The translations under genes and the position numbers were made by a program. 64,000 nucleotides of DNA from Papaver somniferum. Its lineage: Eukaryota; Streptophyta; Magnoliopsida; Ranunculales; Papaveraceae. This document shows positions 1-11,500 of the stretch, piece after piece. The notes below the pieces were generated by a model. That model ran no database searches, was not told the DNA's origin, and was given only the letters and a program-made list of their open reading frames with translations. The first letter of the stretch is position 1. Each line of letters begins with the position of its first letter. The stretch spans positions 78,444,374-78,508,373 of the forward strand of contig NC_039368.1 of the NCBI RefSeq assembly GCF_003573695.1. Direction: 5' to 3'.

Positions 1-2838
1 GTCCACAGCAGTGTGCCATCAAATAAAGCACGATCATGGTTGTACAGATTTTGCATGTCGACCATCTGAACATGCCGCGCGTGCCATACTTCAGCCCGAG
101 CATCCCATTTCCTAGCCTCACTCTTAATCTTCTCAACCAAATATCTAATACGAGATTTTTGCCGAGCTCTTTCGTTTCGAAGCCATACCAGCTCGGGGAT
201 GCCACCCACTGGACATAGGGTGGGGAGACTCAGACAGAACAACTAAGAGAAAAGAATGACGATAAACGGCGAAGGAAAAGAACCAAACCTGTGAAAGTGG
301 AAACTTGGCTACGAGTTTGCTCTAACTCAGCGCGCACTGCAATAAGTTCTGAACGAAGATCAGCCTCTGCTTCACCCAGTCTTTCTTTCTCCTTAAGGCT
401 TTTCTTCAGCTCTTCTATTTCCACCTCCGCCGCAGATAATTCCTTTTCCCGATGACGAAGCTTAGCCTCGAGCTTCAGAGATTTTGCTTTAAAGAACTGA
501 TATAGCACGTGGTTGCAATGCTCGCTCCTCATCATCTACACATCAAAATGACAAAACATTATTCAACCAAAGCGTCCTATTCTCACGAACAAGAATGTAC
601 GAAAATTTACCTCCAGCACGCGCTGTTGCGGGAAGCCATATTGATACCCGTCGGCAATAGCCATCATATCGGCAACAGAAGTAGGAGGCTCCGGCACGAG
701 GGTAGCTTCGGGAACGGTCAACCTTGTTCCCCAGGCTTCAGACACCTGCGCCTTCGAAGACATCTCCATCATACGACGGGTATACGCGGTTGATTCCTTT
801 TCCCCAACAACCACAGGAGCAGGATGAGAGACAAACAGAAGATTCTTCTCCTTGAACCAACTCATGATGGCATCCTCACCCTCAGACATCGGCGACTGGG
901 GAAGACTATCGGCGGGCGCGTCCACAACAGATTTTCCTTTGACCGACTCGACCCCCTCAGCACGAACGTTGGCATGTTCTCCCGCGCCTACATGCACAGC
1001 AGGCTCCTCCGCACCAACACCTTCTACAGCAGCATCACCATTACCATCACCACCAAGAACATCCCAATTTTCATTAGGGGAAAGTAAAGAGAAGTCCTCG
1101 GGAAAATCGAGGGCTTCGTCAAAGAACTCTCCCGTGGAATACATCCGATCGAAAGAAAATTCTTGAGAAGTGGGGAGGGTATCCATAACATCACCAGCAG
1201 GGACGGAAACATCCTCGATGACAACATCATCCGTCACTACACCCTTGTTCCTTCCTCCATCACCGGCGGGACCAGCGAAGACCTCTTCTTCGGCATTGAT
1301 AGGGGAGGTACCAGTACGTTCCTCCCCATCTGTAATCTCGTCCTCGGCAAACTCTTCGTTCACAGGACTAGTAACTTCTTCTTGGGCCTCAACCTCACCC
1401 ACCACCATAGTAGAAGACTGCTTCGGCCTAATCTTTGTCTTCTTCAATACCTGAAACCGACACCACAAAGGAATTATTCTTCCCGTCCGATGGAAGTTAT
1501 AAAAACGAAACACAACTAGAATCTGCGTACCTGAGCAGCTGAGATATTCTTCGATGAGAGTATAGCACCGGAACCATCCTCCTCGTCTCCCTCTACGACA
1601 TCCAGGGCATAAGGAAAATTCATGCCCGCAAAGTTCAGACGCCAGGGGCAGAAATCTCCATAGCGAGCGGGAGGAGATTCGCGCGGCTTACTATTCTCGG
1701 TTGGCCGCCATCCGCGGGAACCGGGAATCCAACCATAAGCCCACGGACCTACTATCTCAATGACAGTGGCGTGCCACTCGTAGTCATGATCACGCTTGAT
1801 CCTTTCTCGCGCGGGGAAGAGTTTCCGACGATTGGACGCCTCCGTGCCAGGAACATACTTAAGCTTGGCATCGCTGACCTCATTTAACAGACGAATCTCG
1901 CCTCGAGGAGCAGGAAGATTCCGAAGGCTGACACTCCACGGCTTGCGATTCCTGCTATTGACGTAATCACCGAAGGAGTTATTAAAATTCTCAGGAGTGT
2001 ACCATTCCTTCTCCAAGGGATTGGGGACGTAGCAAGTCATCGACGTTTCCCCCTTACTCCGCAGATAGCATTCCTTCAGGGCGCGGAGATAATTCCCCGA
2101 TAATTGGGATACGGAACGGATATGAGTATTTGTGGAAGAACCCTCACGACTAGCAAGCACGTCGTAGTAGAAGGAATCACCCGATTTGTACAACGGTAGC
2201 ATCAGACCAGCCTCGAAGGCCCCAACCGTCGTTAACAAGTGAAATCCATCGAACTCGTACTTAGAGATCAGCTCATACGTAATATCATCCTCGGGGGCAT
2301 AAAAACGAACCCCGAAGGCTTGGAGCTCATGCTTCTCCTTGAATATTTCAAGATCGATATGCTTGAAGGTTACTTTTCTCCTGCTAATAGAAACACTGCG
2401 TATCAAGGGAGCAGCCTCTTCCTCCTCGGCGGGACCGGATGAGCTAACAAACGCTTCAGACGCTTTTCTCTTCACGGGGGGATTCTTTGAAGATCCAGCC
2501 GCAGGAGCTACGCCCTTTGTATTCTTCCCTTTCAAAGTTGGAGAAGACCGTGGATGATGCTCGGGCACTAACGAACGTAAAGGAGGAACGTCAAAAGCAA
2601 CAGCGCGGGGAGGAGCCTGCGTACTCCGAGTCTCTTCACGAGGACGCACCATTGAGTGATTAAAGACTCTCCATGAGCCAGACGGAATTATCGTAGGAAT
2701 CTCTTCCCGAGAAGACGAGGCTCTCGCTCCGGAAGACACTCGACTCCGACGAACATCATCCTGAGACTCTCGACGCTGAGGAGATCTCGACAACCTAGAA
2801 TCAGGAGTCTCATAGGTAGGCCGCGGACGGTCAGACAT
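1..2838 (-). CDS. Antisense additional ORF (aORF) of a gypsy/Tat-like element, 4 exons, 3' end beyond the window
   Basis: Reading the minus strand, exons can be placed at 2838-1531, 1450-611, 535-289 and 208-1. All introns have GT-AG ends and the frame stays open through all junctions (436 + 280 + 82 codons plus the last part), so at least about 865 residues are encoded. Exon 1 begins MSDRPRPTYETPDSRLSRSP, has a Ser/Arg/Pro-rich N-terminus, then a globular part containing FDGFHLLTTVGAF and SGNYLRALKECYLRSKGE. Exon 2 is acidic. Exon 3 is a strong coiled coil (KLEAKLRHREKELSAAEVE). The ORF lies between the element's interior and its 3' LTR at 3521, on the strand opposite to the element (the PPT and LTR TATA read plus). 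This is the layout known for Grande/Tat retrotransposons. Function is unknown. The exon model is inferred from splice signals only. Confidence 0.7.
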
Positions 2839-3520
2839 GGCTGCGGAAAGAATAAAATCAAGAACAGGTTACACACAATAACCAAAAATCAAAAAACACA
2901 TTCATAGCAATACAACCACGACAACATAGCAACCCTAAAATTAGGATACAATCTCAATACTCCACCCTCGAAGTAATGGCTGCCTTAATTTAAGATGAAG
3001 AACAGGGGCAAACTAGTATGCAAGCATCAGAAAGAGTTCTTCATCACAAACAAGGAACAACAATAGCAGAAAATTCACAATTCAACACGACATAAACAGT
3101 GAAATCAAGAAAAGAAAAACTCACCGGCAAAAACAGCAAGTAGAAGAAACGAACAGGGGAAGATCCCAGGTGCAATAAAGACTGACAGAAGTTAAGATCA
3201 CAGGTGCAATGAAGACTGACAAAGAATTTAAGGTCACAGGTTTAATGAAGGCAGGTAGGAAACTTAAAGGAAGAATGAACTGAGAGAGTGTTTAGGAAGA
3301 ATGAAATTAAATTTCCTCTCTATCCTTAAAATACCCGAAAGAAAAGAGGAAATTAAGGGAGAAATAGGAAAACGTGCCCGTTACATAAGCAGTTAATGCA
3401 CGAATAAAAGACGTGCCCAAGTATCTAGGAGAAGTTATTAGGAGTGAGAAGAATATGCGACGATAGTTTTTCTTCAAGGCACCCCTTAGTCAGTTAAGCC
3501 TGAAGAAAAGGGGCAAATTG
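2839..3520 (+). other. Non-coding spacer between aORF and 3' LTR, ending in a polypurine tract
   Basis: No coding sequence is seen. It should hold the promoter/5' UTR of the antisense ORF. A repeated phrase (cacaggtgcaatgaagactgaca and variants) occurs around 3160-3250. The last bases (about 3502-3518, gaagaaaaggggcaaat) form a plus-strand polypurine tract directly before the LTR, which fixes the element's orientation as plus. Confidence 0.6.
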
Positions 3521-4365
3521 TGTACACATATATCTCATTATCGGACACGTGTATACAGAAAGGTACGTGGAAAGCATGCAAGCCAAGACATCAAAACACG
3601 ATGCGTCGCGAAGCACCAAATAAACCCCTAGGAGTTGCTTTATCTCATCCCCAGAAGAGGAGCTAAGATCAACGGTGGGGAGAAAGTCAGCTGACACGTA
3701 CTGACAGGGGCAGAAGACACTTGTCTGACACGAGCAGACCCCTCAACCACCCGCATTAAACACTCTGAGCAGTGCACGTGTCGACCGACCTATGGAACGA
3801 GCGAAGATGCCTCCGCGGGATCGAGGGGGAAACACAGACCTCTGCGTGATGGACACAAGACACTAGAAGATAAGGTTCCAACGGTCTTCAGAGATGGGTC
3901 CCACATTCCTACCTTATAAATACCCAATCTCCACAAAGGGGGAAGGGGATCGAAAAAACATCAGAAGAGAGAGAGAGAGAGAATAGCAAAGGTAAGGAAT
4001 CCCATAGTGGAGAGAAATATGTAAACCCCAAGTCATTCAACTATTCGTGTAACCGTGAATAATATAGCAGAACAACAAACCCCGTGGACGTAGGCCTTAG
4101 TGCTGAACCACGTAAACCTTGGTCTTATTTACATTTCAGCACTTTGCATTCATTTAGTTCCGCATGCATTTGCTTATATATGTTGTTTTCCTTTTATATT
4201 TGTACCCCATGCATAATCGCTACGCATGGGGAAGTTGGAGGAGGCCATGATAAACCCGTGGGTTTTGAGCCAATGAACCCACATCAGGGTATCATCATCG
4301 TAATCTCTTTAGACTTTAACAATTGATTGCGGGCATTCGGACCCTGCGTAGTTCGTGTGTCCACA
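3521..4365 (+). repeat. 3' LTR of a gypsy/Tat-like retrotransposon (element E)
   Basis: Starts TGTACACATATATC right after the polypurine tract and ends in TGTGTCCACA, giving an 845-bp TG...CA repeat. A TATA box (tataaata) is at about 3915-3922. The matching 5' LTR, gag and pol lie outside the window to the left, so the boundaries are inferred from the PPT and the TG/CA ends and not from a pair comparison. The base pairs following (actag) would be the right target-site copy. Confidence 0.65.
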
Positions 4366-4807
4366 ACTAGAAATAACCCGTGCTGTAACGGCACCGCATC
4401 AGAAGAATTAATCTAAGTTCATGGTTTTTTTGTAGCAATTCTCAAACGTTACACAGGTTGATGAAAGTTTATTGTTTCTTATTTAAAAAAGATATGAGTC
4501 AAAATATTATTTTTATTGAATGATAAATTTTTTTTTGAATAATAAAATATGAGTGTAATAATATTAGTTTTAAATGGTTGTAACAATTAATTTTTCACTT
4601 TGTTGCTTTGTTGCTACATTAATTCTTTTAATTAGTGAAAAACCGACAAATCAGTGAGGAACTAATTTTTCACTTGCACTTTGTTGTTTTGTTGTAACAT
4701 AATTAGTGAGGAACCAATTATGAGGGTCATCAATGCATATATCTGTACTGGAAGGAGGTTACAAATCTTACATTCATCGCATATCTATGGTGGGGGTGAA
4801 ACCGGAT

Positions 4808-4848
4808 GGTCGGATGCAACGTTTGTCTCTAGAAATGTTATATGACCG
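4808..4848. repeat. Hairpin repeat, copy 1
   Basis: An imperfect inverted repeat: ggtcggatgcaacgttt, then gtctcta, then gaaatgttatatgacc. The right arm has diverged. It matches copy 2 at 5737-5776 in arm and loop sequence, so it looks like an old MITE-like unit. Confidence 0.45.
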
Positions 4849-5736
4849 TTCTAAGCTCATGGGTTATTTTTGTAAATAAACCCTGCTGTAAAGGACTTGC
4901 TTTGATCTGATCTGTGATAAATGTATAAGTGTTTGTCAAATCACCTGAATCTTCTAAATTACTGGTGGTGCATTTGCAGATAAAAAACTACCATATGTTT
5001 CCTTCTCCATTTTGAAGACCATGTCCGTAGTTTTGATAACAACGGAATTTGTGGTTTCATTTGATATAGAGATTTTAAATAGATTTTTACCCCCATCGAT
5101 TTTGGTTTTATTGTACAGGTAAAATTCCAAAACTTAGATTTTTTTTTTCTGAATTTTAGTACTAACAAAACCATTTGGTTATAATATGAATTCGTCAATT
5201 TTAGGATGCTTGTTCATTATTATGAAACCAAATAATTCCTCAAAATTTCCACCAAGTATTAAATACATGATGTTTTTCAAATAAATATTCGACATTGGAA
5301 CGAAAAAAGATAATCCACTGTAAATCTTTTTTGCACCTTTATTTCAAAATTACTGTTAGTATACACCATTGATCAAAATTAGACTCTATTGGAATTAACA
5401 TACGTGCACATCGTTGTTCAAAATATTTCTTCATGGTGTCTTATCATATCTAACTGGTTCCAAATTTATTTATTTTTAAAATATGGATAAGTTTTAATGT
5501 TATTTTTCTTTATTGGTTGATGAAGGGTGATTTATTTATTACAGACAATAATATCAACTATAAATGTTTTTAACTCCAAAAAATATAAATGATGGTCTTT
5601 ATTTATCTCTTTGTCACATTTAATGTTTTTTTAAGATCATAATGATTAGAGGAATCTAATTAATCTGTGTTCATAATGAAAAGAAGTTACAATTGTTACA
5701 TCCGTCGGATGTCTTTGGCTTGGATGAGATTGGGAT

Positions 5737-5776
5737 GGTCGGATGCAACATTTGTCTCTCAAAATGTTATCCGACC
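5737..5776. repeat. Hairpin repeat, copy 2
   Basis: Arms ggtcggatgcaacattt and aaaatgttatccgacc fold around loop gtctctc with few mismatches. It is about 930 bp from copy 1, in the same orientation, with similar flanking sequence. Confidence 0.5.
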
Positions 5777-5892
5777 GTCCAAGGCTCAAAAACCCATCTT
5801 GTTTTGTATTATAGATAGAATAATATAGGTTCAAGTTTCTATGTGTTTATAGGCGGTAGAAAACTTGTTACCCAAGCATGTATAAACCTTAA

Positions 5893-6760
5893 TTTTTTTT
5901 TTGTCTTTCCTCTAATAGGAAAGGAAATATATCAAATTGAAAAAAATTACATATCATTATCCTGATGAGTTATCCAACCCGGAATATTGTTTTACTATTT
6001 TTCAGCTAAAATACTAGCTACACCATGTTTAGCCAGCGAGTGAGCAACATTATTTGCATCTCTATGCACATGTGTGCATTTTCAAGCTACACAAGAATTC
6101 AAAATAGTATTACAATCGGTAATTAAATTTCTTGTTGTCCACTTGATTGCATCCAATTCACCATTCAAAAAAGTGATAACATTTTTAAGTCACCCTTTAA
6201 ATACAATGCATGTACTCCTTTACTTCTTGCCAAAAATGTCGCTCCCAATAATACTTTAGCTTCAGCCTGTTCAGGATCTATCGCTTTGGTCCTACAACAT
6301 CGAACTCCATCTGTATTATTGTAAAATTTCATAGAATTAGACCGATACCAACATCATTTGTTTCGTCTTTATATGCTGCACCAAAATGTTAGACATAAAA
6401 AAAAAGATAATTTTGTTTGATGAGAAGTTCGATTATATTTATGTATGGTGTTCTCGTGTCTAAGCGATCGAGGATGTACATTATCTGATTTTCTTTCCCA
6501 AAAGATACTCCAATTCGTGCGGAATATTCACCGGTTGGTTTCGCTAAGATTTTAGGTTCGATAATAGGTATTTCTAGGTTCAGTTGTTTTAAAATCTCAT
6601 GGATAATTTATATTCATCACGATTGCTAAAGGTAGGTACCAGCATTAGCAAGGATGATATCATTTTTATACAAGACAAACAATTTACAACGTTCCTAGAT
6701 GTTGGATCACTCAAATGATACCAGTCCCGCCAATTCTGTTATTCTCCTTTAGCAATCATG
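5893..6760 (-). mobile_element. 3' remnant of an L1-like LINE (RNase H-like end)
   Basis: Translating the minus strand of about 6330-6000 gives fragments of a plant LINE RNase H-like domain: phrases such as DPEQAEAKVLLGATFLAR, ALYLKGDLKNVITFLNGE and HVHRDANNVAHSLAKHGVAS, as in the C-terminal RNase H of plant L1 elements. An oligo(A) on the minus strand at 5893-5902 would be the 3' tail. Upstream (6700-6400, minus) is stop-ridden sequence. It is a dead, 5'-truncated copy. The outer limit at 6760 is approximate. Confidence 0.6.
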
Positions 6761-6799
6761 CATATTTACATCCCAGAAAAATTCAATTTTGGTTGCCAA

Positions 6800-7031
6800 C
6801 AACTATCTAGTATAGTGGTCATAGCACAGGCGGGAAGAGGTAGAGGATCGATTCCCACTATGGATGGAAGCATCCCCTATTTTCACTATGGATAGAACTA
6901 AAGGAGAGATTGGAAGTCTAAATGGATAGAGCTCCCTAGAACTGGGATAGGGTCTTGTTGACGAGATGGCGGTTGATTTTGGTCTTATTAAGGGGATGGG
7001 CTTAGATGTGCCGTGTTAAAAAAAAAAAAAC
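6800..7031 (+). mobile_element. tRNA-derived SINE-like element
   Basis: An A-box-like sequence (tagtatagtgg, about 6814) is followed about 40 bases later by a B-box-like sequence (gaggatcgattcc). About 170 bases further on is a 13-base oligo(A) at 7018-7031. This is the structure of a tRNA-related SINE with Pol III promoter boxes in the head. I could not find a clear target-site duplication, so the 5' limit is approximate. Confidence 0.55.
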
Positions 7032-7235
7032 TCAACATTGGTCGAACATTTGCTGCAAGATTCTACTCAAGGGAATTGCTTGGTTTTGATGGTTCCCATC
7101 TTCATTTTTTTTTTTGGCTTTCAAGATAATGAGTTTTGTATTTCTTGAGGAGGTGAACTAATCCCAAAATTAGTGAAGGGTTACAAGAGGACCAATCGCA
7201 AATCCCAATACATACTGTGATTCTCTCAAGAAATA

Positions 7236-7345
7236 CTCTTTTTTCTTTCTAAGATATTCTATTAGCCTCTCCTCTCTCATCTTGGGAAACCTCTTTTTTC
7301 TTTCTAAGATATTCTATTAGCCTCTCCTCTCTTATCTTGGGAAAC
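7236..7345. repeat. Tandem duplication, two 55-bp units
   Basis: Units 7236-7290 and 7291-7345 are identical apart from one base (tctcat versus tcttat) and begin ctcttttttctttctaag. A further partial start (ctctttta) follows. The copies must be recent. Confidence 0.85.
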
Positions 7346-7788
7346 CTCTTTTATAAAGAGGTTGACTTACATGTACACTCAAGTGGACAACCACCTTTTT
7401 ACGATGGGCTTTACTGTACAACAACGTCTCTTTGTTACGAGCACACCCTCACTGTCAAATCGCAAATTCTACGAAAAACCAAGAGCCAGTAGGCAATGAT
7501 ATTCACGTGATTTTGAGTTGGTAAGAGTAAAAAGCAAGGAAGTAATGTTGTTGGCGTAATTGTTGAGTTAAAGTAAGAAACAAGATTTGTAATTTTGCTT
7601 CAAATGAATGCCAATATCTTTTCAAAAATGGTGCTATCGTTGTTGGACGTGGTTTACATTGCACTCCATCTTATGGCCCATACATCCTGTATATTAAGCT
7701 AAGGCCAAGAAGTCCTTGCTTCTACTGTGTGTTGCTCTTAAACTTAGGCGCAATTCTATCTTCATTTCCACTCCGAAATTGGGATTTT

Positions 7789-10700
7789 ATGAAGACGAAG
7801 CGAGAAACTGGTTGTTTTGACAGGGCGTCACCAGCACTCAAGGAAATCTTGCTCAAGTTCTATTATAGGTTAGTGATTCCAGGTCAATCTTGACTTTCTG
7901 AAAAAGAGATGCACTTTTTATTTTTGAGCAATTCGCAAACTTATGCACCAAAACGTGCATTTTAGTTTCTCGTAGTTAAAGAACGAACAAGAGAGAGGAG
8001 AGCACAAACGCGGAAGCATAAAAGACTACATTGATAATAATTCGATGTATTAACATTCATGGCTCAACAGCTTATTTATATTGTTGACAAACTTGACTGC
8101 CACTCAAGGCACTTTCCTAACTAAGATCAAACTTTAAACATAGACACTTTCCTAACATAAACCAATTTCCTAAAATACAAAAGACTTGTTTAACAAGATA
8201 AACGTGTGTTACTCAACACACGTACTGTATGCATTAACACCCTCCCGCAAGCATAACGGGTGATCTTGAACCTTAAGAGAGAAAACCGGTCTTGTTTCAG
8301 CCAAGGAGCGTACGCTGGATTTGGGTCTTCACTGTTGGGAAGAGTTGGAGATGGACATGGATTGTCGCCGGTAACAAAACTATCGAGTTCATACTTTGGA
8401 GATACGTGAGAAACTGAGCACGCCATAGAGAGTAAAACGGACATCAAGAAGTTTAGGTATAGAGAAGATTTGATATAGTTTAGGTATAGAGAAGAATAGA
8501 AGAGGTTTAGAAGAAGTGTTCTTTTATTAATCTTCGGTGATGTATGTAGACGTGGGCAATAAAGAGTTTGGTAGATTTAATAAGACAGAAAAAGTTAAGA
8601 ATTTAGAGAGACAGGACTCAAGAGTGATTGGATAAGCCGAGAGAGGTGATTTGTTGAGAGAAGAAGATAGACTGAGATTTCTAAGAATTTGTTAGGTTTG
8701 GTGATGATGAAGTGAGGGTAGGTGATGGAATTAATTAATTAAAGGATAAATAAGAGAGGAACAGTGGTTTCGAGGAAAGAAGCAGTCGGATGGAATGATT
8801 AGAATAAGACAAATAGAGTGAAAGATGTGCATCAGATGAAGAGTGGGATCCGCGAGATATTGAGAAAGTTTACTGTTTAACAGTAAAAGAAAAGAGAAGA
8901 GTTAGATCAAAGAAAGTGGTAAGGGGTGATGTGATGTTTATTAAGCACCAGGGAGAATTTTTTTTTTTTTCTTTTGAGAAAGAATTAAAAGAAGATAGAG
9001 AATAAAAATTGGTGTAGAACAGGTGGGGAAGAAAAAGTTGTGGAAGAAATTAATCAATAATGAAAGAATTCGTGGGAAAAGATGGTGAAGGAATATGGAT
9101 TGACGGACAGCGAAAACAATAAAGAAAGGTATCGGGATCGGAAAAAGAAGAAAGGTTGGAAACAATCAATTAATTTAACGAGGGAAGATGAATGAGAAGT
9201 TTAGGTTTTCTGAGTATGAAAGAAAAGTAGAGAAAGCTAAAGAAGGTGAGGATCGAAACTTGCTCTGATACCAAGTTAAAGAACGAACAAGAGAGAGGAG
9301 AGCACAAACGCGGAAGCATAAAAGACTACATTGATAATGATTCGATGTATTAACATTCATGACTCAACAGCTTATTTATATTGTTCACAAACTTGACTGC
9401 CACTCAAGGCACTTTCCTAACTAAGATCAAATTCTACACATAGACACTTTCCTAACATAAACCAATTTCCTAAAATACAAAAGACTTGTTTAACAAGATA
9501 AACGTGTGTTACTTAACACACGTACTGTATGCCTTAACACTCATTAACCAAGCTCCAACTTTGCAGTTTAGTTTGTTTCTTAACTAAAGTATACTTTCTT
9601 CATTGTAGCAGCCATGAAAAACAATCCGTTACAGATTACCAATTAATTGAATTTGGATCAGTGCAGTACCATGTTCAGGTAGTTTTTCATACGTACTTAC
9701 CGGTATGCATATGATCACTGTCATAGAGTAGCTAAAACAGTTCGTTTGAGCCAACTCTTGTTTATAATGCAGGTTTATTCTCAAGATTCTCATTACATCT
9801 ACTTATCAGTATCAAGCCCATTGTTAACCCAAGGAACATTTTTATCACACGGACTTTCAAAATGTATTTCACAAAGAAGCTATTCTAATGTCATGCAAGT
9901 TGCAGAAACCCCTAAAGCAGGATATCCATTGACTATCCGGATCGACTTGTCTAAATTCATAGGTAATTTATTCATTCTATACCAAGGATCTAGCTTCCAA
10001 AACTGTAAATAATGGATTTTTGTGTTCCAGAAAATTGTTTGAAGCTAATTACAAATTTACAAGTATATCATCACTGCATGCTGATATAGTGTGCTCACAA
10101 CTAAAAGAAATGTTATGCGTCACAAGTTTTAAAAACACCTCTCAAGGAATGTACAACAAGCCCATCAAAGTAGTGCTTGATGCCAAAGACCATTTTTTTG
10201 TAATCACACAGGTATCGTAAAAAAAAACTCGAACTACTTTCAGGCGAACTGATTTCGACAACGTATATGGGAAGTGACCTGACTTCGTTCATTTGTTGTG
10301 TTACTAAGCCAGAGAAGACCGCCGTGGTGTTTCCGATGCGATTTGGAGATGACTCGGATGTGATTATTGCAACAACTTTATTTCAGGTTGATGATCGACT
10401 AAATTCATTGCAGCACATATTTTTACTTAGTTGAACGATCATAAATATTTTCTCGTACAGGAACTTGTGGTTTTGGGTAGTTCGAAATCTTGTGCTAAAG
10501 CACCTTCTTGTACTTGGTCACCAATTCCTCCTGCGGAATTACGAGGAGAGTATTTTGAAGATTTAACCACCAATGGAGGGTTCATGTCTTTTGGTATGTT
10601 CATAGTTCTTTTTTTTTGATATTATCAGTAGTTTCTGGAAATTTGGATTTGGATTCATGGGAGTAGGCAACGTTTACAGATGTTCTTTCACGGCACATTA

Positions 10701-11332
10701 AACGTTCAAGAATTGACAAGACCGTCTGGAATTTGTCAAATTTTCAAGCTTATGTGAGGCATTACGTGAAGGTAAGTTTGGCATTGTGCTTAAACTTGTA
10801 CAGTCTACGTAGTGCATTTGAGAAATCCTCCAAGCTAACAAGATCTGAAACCCAAAATGCTCAGTGCACTAGAGGTTTTGTACAAAGGAGCATGCGAAAG
10901 CGCGTGGAACGTCTATCGGAGGTGCCAAACGATGACTGCTTACGTGCTCGTACTTTTATTGACACATCTCTCCATCTGATGTCTATTTTCGTGCATAAAT
11001 TTCAGATGCTATTGAATCCAGCGTCAGCAAAACAACATGAATCTAGCTCCATGAAGAACCAAGGTACGAACTTGAGTTTTCACTTTGAGTTTTTCTTAGG
11101 TACCGGAACAAGTTACCATGTTACAGAATGGTTTACTGCAGGGCATAGACGCATGAAGATATTCGGAAGACTCTCAAAAGCTAAACTTCTTAGGAAAAAA
11201 TGTAGTGGTTTTTTAAAGAAAATCATGCAATTACGTTCCAAAATCAAAATTCATGGACTTGACCAAATTCGCAGGCGATGGTTAAAATTCTCGGAATGTT
11301 ACTCCTCAAGGAGTTATACTAGATTAGATTAG
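7789..11332 (+). CDS. ARPC2B: Arp2/3 complex subunit 2B-like protein (ARPC2B), about 10 exons
   Basis: Subunit 2 (p34-type) of the Arp2/3 complex, which nucleates branched actin filaments. Exons placed from splice sites: 7789-7868, 9609-9678, 9773-9962, about 10031 or 10045-10211, 10309-10386, 10461-10593, 10680-10771, 10865-10921, 11006-11063, 11142-11332. Family-typical phrases: FDRASPALKEILLKFYY (exon 1), EFGSVQYHVQ, LHADIVCSQLKEML, EKTAVVFPMRF, SDVIIATTLFQ, KAPSCTWSPIPPAELRGE, DKTVWNLSNFQAYVRHYVK. The arrangement resembles Arabidopsis ARPC2B more than ARPC2A. Oddities: intron 1 contains a TRIM-like LTR element, and the exon 3/exon 4 junction is out of phase if the acceptor at 10030 is used. 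It is in phase if a downstream AG at 10044 is used, so a small frame lesion or alternative acceptor is possible. The start ATG is the first in frame with the conserved N-terminus. It is convergent with the IVD gene, 168 bp away. Confidence 0.8.
7974..8239 (-). repeat. 3' LTR of the TRIM-like element
   Basis: Nearly identical to 9274-9539. On the minus strand it starts TGTTAATGC and ends TTTAACT, an imperfect TG...CA type terminus. Confidence 0.85.
9262..9273 (-). promoter_or_regulatory. Primer binding site for initiator tRNA-Met
   Basis: The minus-strand sequence TGGTATCAGAGC abuts the 5' LTR with no gap. This is the canonical plant copia PBS and a useful contrast with copia elements A and B, which lack it. 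Confidence 0.9.
9274..9539 (-). repeat. 5' LTR of the TRIM-like element
   Basis: Nearly identical to 7974-8239, with only a few substitutions visible, which suggests a fairly young insertion. Confidence 0.85.
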
Positions 11333-11500
11333 TAAGTGCACGTTTTGTAATTACTGTACGAGAAAAGAAGCAGTGAATAACAAAAGTCTGACGATTTTAT
11401 TCTTGTGGTGAACCATGACAAATTTACAATATTAGTGATGTAATTACTGACATTCTGATACTGTATGGAAGAATACGAGGTGTGAATTGCTTCATATGCT

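Larger units (their letters stand above)
4366..5892. other. AT-rich intergenic DNA with a pair of hairpin-forming repeats
   Basis: No gene is seen. Two related segments occur at about 4765-4870 and 5688-5800, each with the phrase ggatggtcggatgcaac followed by a 7-base loop and the inverted copy. A partial tandem repeat with the phrase aatttttcact...gttgtaaca lies at about 4585-4720. Confidence 0.5.
7974..9539 (-). mobile_element. TRIM-like non-autonomous copia LTR element in ARPC2B intron 1
   Basis: Two 266-bp direct repeats (7974-8239 and 9274-9539) enclose 1,034 bp with no long ORF. On the minus strand the 5' LTR (right copy) is followed immediately by TGGTATCAGAGC, the initiator tRNA-Met primer site. 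The 3' LTR (left copy) is preceded by a purine run GCGGGAGGG. Flanks are ctcgt/ctcat, a 5-bp target duplication with one change. A short gag-like piece on the minus strand at about 8400-8270 (GDNPCPSPTLPNSEDPNPAY, then APWLKQDRF) resembles the N-terminal region of copia gag, so the element looks like an internal deletion derivative of a copia element. It lies antisense in the intron. Confidence 0.85.

Noticed and set aside
563..1513. Stand-alone 316-codon minus-strand ORF
   Set aside because: Only part is coding: it is exon 2 (1450-611) of the four-exon antisense ORF; the ends are intron sequence.
8941..9360. Two short minus-strand ORFs rich in Phe/Leu/Ser
   Set aside because: They lie in the non-coding interior and LTR of the TRIM-like element and match nothing.
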